64,000 bases of DNA, taken from Lactifluus volemus. Lineage: Eukaryota; Basidiomycota; Agaricomycetes; Russulales; Russulaceae. Each line of letters starts with the position of its first letter. The stretch's first letter is position 1. Positions 13,621 through 23,670 of this stretch are shown here, in pieces. The DNA lies in assembly GCA_022376515.1 (NCBI GenBank), contig WTXI01000001.1:1178001-1242000 (forward strand), in the 5' to 3' direction. The notes beneath the pieces are model-generated. The model made no database searches, was not told where the DNA came from, and saw nothing but the letters and a program-made list of their open reading frames with translations. A program made the translations under genes and the position numbers.

Positions 13621-14713
13621 TCATCTCATACTGGTTGCATCCATATTTAAAAGAACAGCAAGGAAAAAAGATAATAGTATTATGAGACGCTCTCTGACAG
13701 CTGAGAGTACGTGTGTGCCGACGTTTGCGTTTGGGCCGAGGCCGTGTCGAGGTTGAGTCTTCTGCATCGTCGGTCGCTTCCTCTTGCTTCCCACATCAGC
13801 TTGGTCAACTTGGTTGGTAGTCCTTTTCTTTGTTTCTTCCACCCCATGTTTCGGCGCCTTCTTTTTCACGCTGAGAGGATTTGGACCTTTGGGGCGTTTC
13901 TTCTTCCTTATGTAGGCTCTGTTGGAGGTATAGCGGCCTTCAGAAAACCCTTTCTGATGTGGACGGCGCGAGCGCATCCCGCTCAGCCTGGAAGATAGAT
14001 ATGTCAGCTGTTTAGTGGGAAAATTGATCGCACAACGTGCATTCTGCTTGGCGTGGAGTGTGGCATCACTGGCTGGCTCTAGAATCATGACAGAGCGGTT
14101 TACGTGCACGATTGGCACACCAGGTATAGCGCGAAGGCCAACGCGCAAAGGGTGCGATTGCGTGGCAACCACATAACGATGCTTATTAGCCTCACCTTTA
14201 TATAATAAACCACCCGCTCTCCCGTGAGCACGGACACAGGCCGGGCGCGAGAAGACTCACCGACTACGGCAGTGATGCACTCGTTTCCAGGTATGGCCTC
14301 CTTGTGGTTACATTTTCGCCGCTCGAATGACTTGGCAAGGTCCACGGAAGGCTGGTGTGCCTTTCCTAGGACATATATTCGTGGATGCAGCATTGGGTGA
14401 TCACTGACAAGCCGCTTGGGCAGATCGTAAGTCCTGAGGAGAGTCAACCGCGAACGGCCACTCACACATTTTCACGGACCCGACTAATACGGACTCCATC
14501 TGTGCAAGCAACTCCATTTTTTGTGATATGGCCATTTCGCACATTGTAGAGTCAACTACGGCGGTCGTGTATCGTGTATGAGATGAGAGGGGTCTACATG
14601 GGAAAGCGGTTTGTTAACGACGCACCAAGAACTTGATATGGTTGTCTGAAGCCGAATGAAGTAGAATACATGGCCATGAGTTTGCGATATGCTTTTGAGC
14701 GTTTTTGACGCAT
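13621..14713 (-). CDS. UTP23: UTP23-like rRNA-processing protein (PIN domain)
   Basis: SSU processome component acting in early 18S rRNA maturation, nucleolar. The start MRQKRSKAYRKLMAMYSTSF (14713) is the UTP23/FCF1 N-terminus. Next come FGFRQPYQVL, VDSTMCEMAISQKMELLAQM, VITQCCIHE, YVLGKAHQPSVDLAKSFERR, KCNHKEAIPGNECITAVVG and VATQSHPLRVGLRAIPGVP / IVHVNRSVMILEPASDATL. The tail is lysine-rich (KKKRPKGPNPLSVKKKAPK), as is usual for UTP23 and not FCF1. The frame breaks between IHE and YVLGKA near 14375-14379, where one base restores HELYVLGK, and at least once more in the tail linker (about 13880-13960). It is convergent with polyubiquitin (60 bp between stops) and divergent from EMC7 (62 bp). 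Confidence 0.85.
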
Positions 14714-14775
14714 TTCTGTTCCGGATCGGACGTGAGCGTTGAAAGAAATGCGAGGTGTTGCTTCCAGATTAGGAA
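14714..14775. promoter_or_regulatory. Bidirectional promoter UTP23 / EMC7 (62 bp)
   Basis: Start codons of the divergent pair are 62 bp apart (74 bp if EMC7 starts at the second ATG). No TATA box is seen. Confidence 0.55.
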
Positions 14776-15871
14776 ATGACTCTCATGACCCACATCCTCA
14801 CCATCGCTCTGCTCTTCGCGTACGTGTGTAGCTCTTTAACTCAGTACTGTGGGGCTCACAATTGTCTTGCAGGAGCGTATGCGTTTCCGTGCTGTCCACT
14901 GAGCTATCCGGCTTTGTACAGTGGAATGAGCATTGTGCCGGTGCGTTCCTCCCAAACCGGATTTGTCCATCCTTCCGTGGGCAAATGCCCCACACGAGGC
15001 TGACCCTCTTTCCCTGGCACGCCAGACAGCCTGCAACTAGGACAGGCAAAGGTTGTCCTCGATAATTCGATTGCTTCGGGCAGCATCACCCGAGATGGGA
15101 GATTCGTCATGTACGACTTGCGTGTCATTGACGTGTCACCCATATACAAATTCACTGACCGGTTCCAACCACTGACAGCCCAGACGTTGAAGCAGGGACG
15201 TACATCCTCTCTGTGGTATCCCGCGATCATTTTTTCGACAAGGTGTGTACCAACAGCCTTTTTTTCCCGCCTTACACACACCCATTTCTTTTAATGTGAT
15301 GCCGCCCCCAGCTCCGCGTCGACGTCCCTCCAGACCCCAAATCCCCTCCTGAAATTCGCGCCTACACCGTCGGCTCACCTCTGAACCCACCATCGCCCGT
15401 CGAGCTCCGCTACCCTATCAAATTGTCCCTCGGCAGGGGAAGGACTACTTCGTCCCTCACCAGTCTTTCAACGTCCTGCAGATTCTCCAGAATCCGATGA
15501 TGCTCATCATGGTCTTTGGCGGCGCGATGATGCTCGCGATGCCTTATATTATGGTAAAGCAAAAATCTCGTTCTGACATCGTTCTTTCGTTTTTACCCCC
15601 TCGAAAACTTTTCGCTGCAGAAAAACATAGACCCTGAAGTATTGCAGGAAGCACAGAAAGCCAAGCAAAACTCGGTGCTCTTCGTAACGGCGACCTCAGG
15701 TCTGTGTGCATCCTGTCGTTCGTTGTACAGTGCAGGACCCCCTAATGGCTGGCGCATATATCCAGTCTACGGCGCAATGACGACAAGCGTCCAGCAGTTA
15801 CCACAGCCACGGCATCGCAAGTCAGCTCACCTCAAAATGCAAAGCACCGAGGCAAGAAACGACGAACTTGA
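14776..15871 (+). CDS. ER membrane protein complex subunit 7 (EMC7)
   Basis: Type I ER membrane protein of the EMC insertase, with a lumenal β-sandwich. The start at 14776 (or 14788) gives a signal peptide split by an intron (MTHILTIALLFA|SVCVSVLSTE). The lumenal domain carries SGFVQWNEHCA, LGQAKVVLDNS, GSITRDGRF, PDVEAGTYILSVVSRDHFFDK and LRVDVPPDPKSPPEIRAYTVG. The family C-terminal block follows: DYFVPHQSFNVLQILQNPM, the TM segment MLIMVFGGAMMLAMPYIM, and NIDPEVLQEAQKAK. The last exon ends AKHRGKKRRT-stop (15869-15871). The frame shifts between PIKL and VPRQGKDYF near 15422-15425 (one T missing in AAATTG). The region after QKAK also reads best with a shift into LRNGDL. Confidence 0.88.
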
Positions 15872-16098
15872 ACTAGTCGCCTTACTGCACGGGGAGCATG
15901 TATATTATTCCAGGAGCGAAATAAGTATAATGGGTACTACATTCTGTTATACAAGGGGCGGTCACTACTGGAGAGCTAAGGAAGGTGGTAGTAAATATAA
16001 TTAGATGGTCGTCTCTTGATTAGTCATCAATGTGGGTCATAGAATGTCGTAAAGACTGAAACGCACAAGTCAGGTCGGAAGGGTTTGCCAAGGTGCGA

Positions 16099-18612
16099 CT
16101 AGTCAACCGCGATCCGTTGGTCGCTCTTTGTTACCTCCGAGGGCGTACCCTTTGCACGCCAGCGCTCCCTCCCTCCCTCGCGTTTCCTTGAATTATCTTC
16201 CTGTTCCACCAACCTATTATTGGGAGACAAACTTCTTGAAGGTGTCCTTCTTTCCTTACCTGAAGACTTATTTGGCGAGTCTGGACGAGATAAGGAAAGA
16301 ACTTGCGAAAAGCTGACTGGGATGAGTCCCCCCCAGTAGCCTTTCGCTTCGCCTCCATTGCATCAATAATGACAATGGCCTTGGCTGCAGCAGACATGGA
16401 AGAGGGGTTGGGGTTCGATGAAGCCTTCTTGTGACCGCTACCGACCGGAGATCCTGTCCCCCGAGAGCCAGTCGAGTACGGACTTTGTGCAAGTGGCGGA
16501 TGTGACACCGTGTGAGACTTCTTTCTCCGAAGATTAGGTTGTGAAGTTGGCTTGCTGGTTTGTGGTGCGTGGGCCGTGCCTGGCTGGCCAACGCTCACAA
16601 GCACCCACCCTTCAGTGGATGTTTTGGGTTGGTGTTTACCAATCCTGTCTGGAACCGACTTCATAGGGGAAGACGGTCTGGCCCACTGCCCTGTTGATAT
16701 CCGCATCGCGAGGGGCCTCTGCGACAATCGTTGCTTCACCACTCTTCGGCAGTCGGCTCCTGGGATGCACAACCTCGGGTACGCTGACCTTCACTTCCTG
16801 TTCTTCAGGTGTGAGTTTATATGGAGACGTCGAATTGTGAAGGTGTGCGTTTGGTTCGTCGGCATAGTCGCCCGAACCCTTGGACTCCTTGTTCCTAGAT
16901 GACGTAGGGATCCATCCTCCGGGTAACACATTATCTTTTGGATCACGGTCATGGGCACTGCCACTGGCGTGGCCATTCTCTCTTGCTACACCGGTCCATG
17001 CATTGGGTCCATCTACAGTTTGCCCCGTATTGGAGCTCAAAGAATCACGGAAGGCTCCTGGGCCGAGCAGGGGCGGAATAGGTGTTCCAGGCTGAGGGGT
17101 CGCCTTCACGGGCGAAGGGCGGGGTCGTGGAATAACGGGGGAAGGGATCGTTTCCCGTTTGTTCGAGGGGGTATCAGTCCGCCCAGTCGTCTGTTCAAGG
17201 GACTGGGCACCTTGGACCGATTCGCTAGGTTGTGACGCCTTCAAGACTGAGGCCGACATGCTCGAGAAATACCGAGGGTTGGCACCCGGAGTCATGATGT
17301 ATGAACCGAAAGGTGCTTGCTGGGATCGACCTATGTCCGACTCGCCTGGGCGGGGGTATTTCTGTGTTCCTACGCCAGTCATGTCCACAGCACTTCCAAT
17401 GGAGCTTTGCATCTCCATTCTGAACTCTGTAGGACGGGGATTTGGCGTGTCTACGTTATCGTTGGACGAGGTGTGAGCGACGGAGACAGGGAGTTGGGCT
17501 CGTGGCGCTGGCTTGCGCACGACACCCGACTTGTGCGAATTTAGACCTGAGACAGAAGAATGGCTAGGACGAGCAATTGAGCTTTCAGTCATTGCCCGAG
17601 TATGTGCCTGTAGGTTGCTAGCAGAGAGGTGTTGGTTGGTGCAGGGTGACTCCGTCGACGCTCATGGACCTTGTCGGGAGGGGTCGTTTGAAGATCCGTG
17701 CGCGATCCTGGAGGAGTACTAGATGGATATTCGGGAGGGATAGGGCCTGTGAAGACCCATAGGTCCTTGGAGCGTGATCGACCACTGAGTGATAATGAGG
17801 TGAGAGGGTGAAGCCGAAACCATCCAAGTGCCAAGTAATGAAAGAACGTGACGAAGAGAATCCGTTGCAAACGTATCCTCTTGGAACCCTACACACGAGT
17901 GGGTAATCGGTGAGTGAGATCGGTGAGATTGACGAAGGGAGACGTTACATCTGTAGCCTTTGAGCTTGAATTCGTAGACATTCTCGGCGACCTTCTTCTC
18001 CGATACTACTCCACGGGGCCATGAACCCCTGACCGTTTGGAGAATGGCCGGTGTTAAATGCAAAGGAGGGGCGATCACACGGAGATGACTCTGACTGATG
18101 AAGGAGATAGCAAACGGGACTTTGACGGGCTGGGAATGTGTTGCCACAGAGTCCTTGCTCATGCTGTGAGCGTTGGAGGAAGGGGGGGCGGAGGAGGGCT
18201 GTGGGGGAAGTAGTGGCATATTTGATGGGCGGGAAAAGGCCATGACGATACGATCATCCTGTTCACGGCCATAATCTAGAGTGGAGAGAAGATTATGACC
18301 TTTCCGGTAAAGGACGGCGAGTATTTCAATGAGTAGCTTTTCTGACCGCGTTGTCTTGGGATTGGACCACGGTTTCCGTCCAAGGAGAGTTCATAAAAAT
18401 TATTCTGGATGAGTTCTCGAGAGCCGAGGATAAGATGTTCTTCGTCAAGGTGTTTCCGTAACGCGGCGAGACGTCCGGGGAGAAACTGTAGAGCCTAAGT
18501 AGAGCGGCGCCAGAGAGAGCAAGGATGGCGAAGTTGAAGCAGGACGTTGATCACGAATAAACTCGCGCCTTGGGACGAAGCTAGTAGGATCTGGAGGGGG
18601 GATGGGCGACAT
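16099..18612 (-). CDS. Conserved basidiomycete protein of unknown function with disordered C-terminal half
   Basis: The N-terminal half is globular: LAALRKHLDEEHLILGS, IQNNFYELSLDG, PWSNPKTTRSEKLLIEIL, AVLYRKGHNLLSTLDYGRE, then VYEFKLKG and GWFRLHPLTSLSLSGRSRSK / DLWVFTG. The C-terminal half (about 17600-16100) is Pro/Ser/Thr-rich and ends with a helical segment (AAAKAIVIIDAMEAKRKA) and a basic tail (SLSRPDSPNKSSGKERRTPS...SDQRIAVD-stop at 16099). The frame breaks at about 18374 (GGAAACCG for GGAAAACCG, giving DGKPWSN) and about 16296 (TTCTTTCC for TTCTTTTCC, giving FFSLSRP), both one missing base in a homopolymer. The 5' end is uncertain; the ATG at 18612 is the first plausible one, but an upstream exon may exist. 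I can assign no function. Confidence 0.6.
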
Positions 18613-18894
18613 GGCGAAGGGTTGACTAGGACCCTGGCCGCGCCTTCAAAGTGAGCTATAGCGAGCCTCGTACTTGCCACGCCGATACCACGTACCGTAC
18701 TGCGCCGCGGCAAAGCAGCAATGCACTCTCACTTATTAGACCCGCTCGCTCCGGTCATCTGCACTGCCCCCCATCATCAGATTACGTCATCTTCATATCT
18801 TCCCATCCGAGTCACCACGATGAACAAATTAAACTGTTGATGTGTATGTACAAATATTGTAATATCACTGCATTTATTTCGATCTCTCATAGGC

Positions 18895-20779
18895 GGGACA
18901 GTGAGCAAGTTCAACTAGCCTTACCATGACGTAACTTTTCATTCTCATAGGGTGAATATACCACTGGTTGGACCGGTTCCGGTGCCTCCACATCGGATAA
19001 GAAAGTCCGTGTTCAACGTTCAACCCTTTGACCTCCTTGAGAGTATGGATTCTAAGATGTATTACACTTAGATCGGCGTATGTCTGAGCGCTCGATCTTG
19101 GTCTCGGCGACGCATCTCATCGTAGTTGACCATCTAGGTGGTAGCACTGACCTTGTTTGATCTCCGCAGACGGGGCAAGGTGCACCTATAGCATATGCAC
19201 TCTTCTGGCTGCTGAACACTCCCAAGGTCGATAAGCTTGGCATGGTCGGTGTCAACGGGAACAAGTTCCCTGCTATCCGTGCTTATCTCCAAGAAAATGT
19301 CGGACAAGTGTACAAAGATCTTGATATCTCGTACGTTCACCTGTGGACAGTAAGTCAGTGCTCGGGTTCTTAGACTCCAAGTCTCCTTTCAGCTTTCACA
19401 GCTTTCCGGGGGACAATGAGGTGGACCCAGAGGCCTGTGCGTACAGACATGTTCTATTCTTAGAACCTTCCTTGTCACCCTCACCTTCCTTTAGACAAAG
19501 CAGCCGTTGAAAATTTAATCCCGGAGATGCCGTTGTCATTTTTACTCCAGATAGCAAGTTGCCCTGTGCGAGCGAAAGTGTCATTAGCTCATGCGCTTCA
19601 AAGGTACCCACTATGCCATCGCCCGTTATGCGATCGAACGCGGCCTGCACGTCCTTGTCACGAAGCCGGCCACCCAATTACTTTCGCACCACCTGGATTT
19701 GATTGATCTGTCAAGGGAGCACAATGTTGTTTGCTTCGTAGAGCACCACAAGCGGTCTGTTGCTTCCGCTCCAATACCCGAAGCCCTCCTGCCTTACGTT
19801 TGGTGCCTAGATATGACCCTGTCTATAGCGATGCGCGGATCCGAGCGAGGACACTTGGCGAGTTCAACTTCTTCAGCGCATGGATGAGCCAGCCCAAGAG
19901 TCAGTTGCAAACATTCCGAGCCTGGGCGGGCAAGGACTCCGACATCAGGTAAGGGTAAATTGGAGTTTGGAGACGCGAGGTGTCCCCTCATAACGAAATC
20001 GGCAGCTATTATCTGTCATCTCACCATATTGATATATGTTGTTGGATTTTGCAAGACAAGGCCGTTCCCACTCGTGTCGTAGCAAGCGCCGCCACTGGTA
20101 TCGCCACTAACGAACCTTACAACTGTGTTCCCGGGACGGAAGACACCATCACGCTTCTCGTTGACTGGCAATCCGTAACGAGTCCGAGGCACAAGGGCAC
20201 CGCTGTCTACATGGCGTCGTGGACGGCGCCTCTAAGGTCCGGTGTTCACTCTGCCCAGCACTGGTATTACTTGGGCGAAAAGGTAAATTTACACCTCCCT
20301 CTCTCCTCTGAAATTCTGGTTCCAGCTATTTGACAGGGGGATATCAACATTGACCAGGCGCACAGGGGATACGACGTTACCGTCGACGATACAGGCAAGA
20401 CTTGGTACAACCCGTTCTAGTGCGTCAAATCTCATCAATGATCATGTGAGGTGGAGTTACGCTCATAAATGAATTTTTTTTTTGTTGTTTTCCTCTCTTG
20501 GTATGGTTCGCATTTCCCAGTATGAAATATTCACCGTCAGAAAGTGGTCACTTTGACGGCCAGCGGGGTTATGGGTATATTTCCATTGAGAAGTTCGTTG
20601 ATGCTGCCCGCAATGTGAACACTGGGGTCGCCAAACCAAGCGATTTTGATGCCCAAGGCTTGCCAACCATCACCAATACAGTATTAACCACAGCAATACT
20701 CAACGCAGGACGTATCAGTTTAGACGAGAAGAGACCTGTTGGTATATCTAAAGAGGGCGCAAGGTGGATTTTACATTGA
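18895..20779 (+). CDS. Gfo/Idh/MocA-family dehydrogenase, D-galacturonate reductase-like
   Basis: NAD(P)-dependent sugar dehydrogenase of the oxidoreductase family that includes fungal D-galacturonate reductases. The Rossmann start reads [14 protein letters not shown] across an intron (…GGGACA|GTGAGC…CATAG|GGTGAA). Further blocks are [102 protein letters not shown] and [20 protein letters not shown]. Substrate-domain text ([39 protein letters not shown]) runs to [16 protein letters not shown] and the stop at 20779. EHHKR holds the family Lys/His region. One base is missing near 19516-19518 (NLIP/NPGD), and the segment after SDKKV (about 19000-19040) is also disturbed. The true 5' exon and ATG are not identified, so the start is approximate. 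Confidence 0.75.
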
Positions 20780-22154
20780 GTGTGGCATCCATGCATGATG
20801 TCTCGCCTAAACCGTCGATCGAGCCACACGTCCCACACGAAGAGAAAAAAGGGGTTAATCCCATGTACCAAATGTGTTATACCGCATGTACCGCTTGGTC
20901 CGCCCTGTGTTACTGCGTTAGGAATCAATTGAGATCCATCGCAATTTTTAAAATATCATTTACTGGATTTTTGTGCCTGAAATCAGGGAAATCGAATTGA
21001 ATCCTCACGATTCCAACAACAAGCACAGCAAGCCCCCGGTAGATAACTCCGCAATTATCAGGGCCGAAATGACCATCGCTACGACGCTTGTCAAGATCCG
21101 TATGCTCTATGGAACAACGCACGCGGTGGAACAACCGCGCTTTGAAAAACTCCGGGCGCTTCTGAGATAACTTGTTTGACAGTTGCCAACCAACTTGCGC
21201 ATCCCGGCAGCATTCGATATTCGGGCGGCGTGGCTAGCATACCACATATCCGAAAAACGGCCGCCGATCACCTTTGACATCGGACCTTATCGCATAGGCA
21301 CACTGCGTGCGAAACTGTTCAAGAACCCTTGTTATTGTAAACAGACATTGCACGAGATGATGAGGCCCTTCAGGCCAGTACGAGTTTGAATAACCCAAAG
21401 TGCAAAGGGATGACAGGGCGATATTAGTGCACAAACGGAAAGATGGAAGTGATGGGAGGGATTGTTCGGGTGACTGTAAGATCAAGGACGAGAGAAAAGT
21501 GAATTTGCTGTGGGGATAAAGCCGCCATGCGATGCAGGAAATAGTCGACGGCCGAGAAAGGTAGAAGGAGGGTTAAAGTGAAGGAATAAGATAAAAAGGG
21601 AATGGGTCACTAATGAAAGAATGTAGACTGTCGACCTCACCGCTTGAGGAACTAGAAAGAGAGGGAGTACTATGCGCAATGAGAATGAGGGTTTGCATAG
21701 GAAGGACCACGAAAGAAAAGAAAAAAAGTTTACGATGGGAAGGATGTGCGCCAATAGAACCACAAAAGCCTACACCAATGAGATATGATGGGTCCGGCTG
21801 GCAATCTGCTAAGTATACAATATAGACAGTGGTCAATATATACCGGAGTGTTTGGGAAGCCCAACATCTTCTCACGCGAGGGGAGGGGGAGGGGTGGGGG
21901 CAGGCTCTGCGCTTTCAATGCGTTGTAGTGATGACAGATGAAAAATACGAGGCAGTGCAACGAGAGAATGCATGGGATGATGAAGCTTGCGGAGACAGAA
22001 TTGCACGGGTTGATGTTGTCGACGACGTGTGTGGGATGGTGATACATTTTATTGCGGTGAGGAATGCGGATGAGAATAGAAGGGTACTAAGACCAAGCGC
22101 TAGAGTGGCTGAGGTAGCAGCGAAATGAATGGGGTGGTTGCAACTCTTCGATAT
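20780..22154. other. Convergent intergenic region, no supported gene
   Basis: About 1.4 kb between two convergent genes. Short open frames on both strands lack recognisable domains or splice chains. The right half is purine-rich on the plus strand. I see 3' UTR-like sequence only. Confidence 0.4.
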
Positions 22155-23670
22155 CTATGAGACCATGGCCCGTGGGGATACGTTGAGATTGTGTAGTGCT
22201 TGCCGGCCGAATTGGACGAAGTCGTGGGGAAGGAATTGGTCAGGAGGATTCTCGGTGTGCTTATTTGTCACAGGTTCAAACTTGGGGGATGAGAAGTTCT
22301 CCTTGTCATCATCGGACAGGGCGGAGCTGGAGAACGGGTCACTCGAGAAATAAGGACTCGTAGGCGTGACGGCATGTCATCAGAAAGATCAGAAGCGGTT
22401 GTTGTCACGCTCATCGGAGTACCGACGATCGAGTTGGAGGTCCGTACAGGTGTCATAGGCAGTGGGAGAACGACATGTCTGACAAAGCGACCGCCTTGGA
22501 GATAGTACTGGACCACGAACGTTGCAGCCTTGGAGTAAAAGGCATACGAGTACTTCTTAATGAGCGTCTCGGACAGATCATTGACATGCTTGGACAACCG
22601 GCTGTCGAGGTGTTCGACGATCTGCAAACACTCCTCTGTTTCCTCGAACATTCTGCGCCCTTTGCCACAGAGGAATCTCGCGAGTGTCAAGGAGCCGAGA
22701 GCGATAGACGATGATGGAAACTTCACGAACTCCCGATAGAAGAGGGTAATCTCCATTAGGAACCTCGCAACGTGTTGAACTTTCGGCTCTTCAACGGCCG
22801 GAACACAGCACATCATCCGGAGCCAGGCTTCCGCCGTGGGGTGACCCAGGGTCCATTGGATTGTGGCAAGAACGTGCCCTTCCATCTGAATGAAGGCCGA
22901 CTCGTCGTAGGTATCACGGCAGTAGTGAACAAGCTCTTGCACGGTTGGTACTCGCTCCTTGGCGTCTTCAAATTTGGCGGCGATCCAAAGGGCTGCACAG
23001 CCGACAAGCTGATAGTGTTTGATGTACACAATTCGGCGGGAAACATAGCGATCGACAATGTTCAAGGTGAGATATAGTGTCTCGGGACGGAGGCGGAATG
23101 TGAAGTGGAGCTCGACGAGGAATTCGACGAGGCAGGGACGCATTTGCCACTTGATTTCTGGTTGCTGGTCCATTGATGAAGTAGTCCCCATCGTGTACCT
23201 CTAAAGAAGCGGAGGTGAATGAGAGATGGGAGGATCATAAATTACGATGAACGCACCTCCATCTCGTACATGTAGTACCGGATCTCCTCGCGATACTCTT
23301 CTTCCAGTAGTATGCCTTCCCTGCGCAAGGCAGCGAGCTGTAGCTCCCGCCGCCGCTGAAGCATGGATTCCATCTTTGCCGCTCGCGGGGAATGGCGTTG
23401 GGCGGCAGCCGCGGCGACAACCGCAGAAAGAGTGAGTGGGGATTGTGATTTTCGGGACTTGGCGATGCCAAGGGGAGATGGGCGCCTCTTTGGGTAGAGA
23501 GGGTTGTTACGGGAATATCTGGACGAAACCGAGGTATCTTTCATGTTGAGGGAAGAAAGGGGGATGACGTTTGCGGTTGGTGGGATGAGGAGTGGACTAG
23601 AAGTAGGCGGGCGATGGGAAAGAATTGGGGTAGAAGATTCAAAGTTAGCACAAGGTAGAAATTTGGACAT
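22155..23670 (-). CDS. Cyclin (G1/Clb-like cyclin box protein)
   Basis: CDK-activating cyclin. Exon 1 (23670-23257) is a basic, Ser/Pro-rich leader ending in a helix (YREEIRYYMYEME); the intron at 23201-23256 is followed by RYTMGTTSSMDQQPEIKWQM and the cyclin box RPCLVEFLVELHFTFRLRPE, TLYLTLNIVDRYVSRR, YQLVGCAALWIAAKFEDAKE and VPTVQELVHYC (MRAIL-like helix 1, KFEE-like KFEDAKE in helix 3). A cyclin C-terminal fold follows (LSKHVNDLSETLIKKYS). Beyond about 22372 the frame shifts by one missing base; the restored tail is coherent (TPTSPYFSSDPFSSSALS) and contains DDDKENFSSP, a KEN box, ending at 22155. Spliced length is 1460; adding one base gives 486 residues. As written, the protein stops at 22268 without the KEN box. 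Confidence 0.88.
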
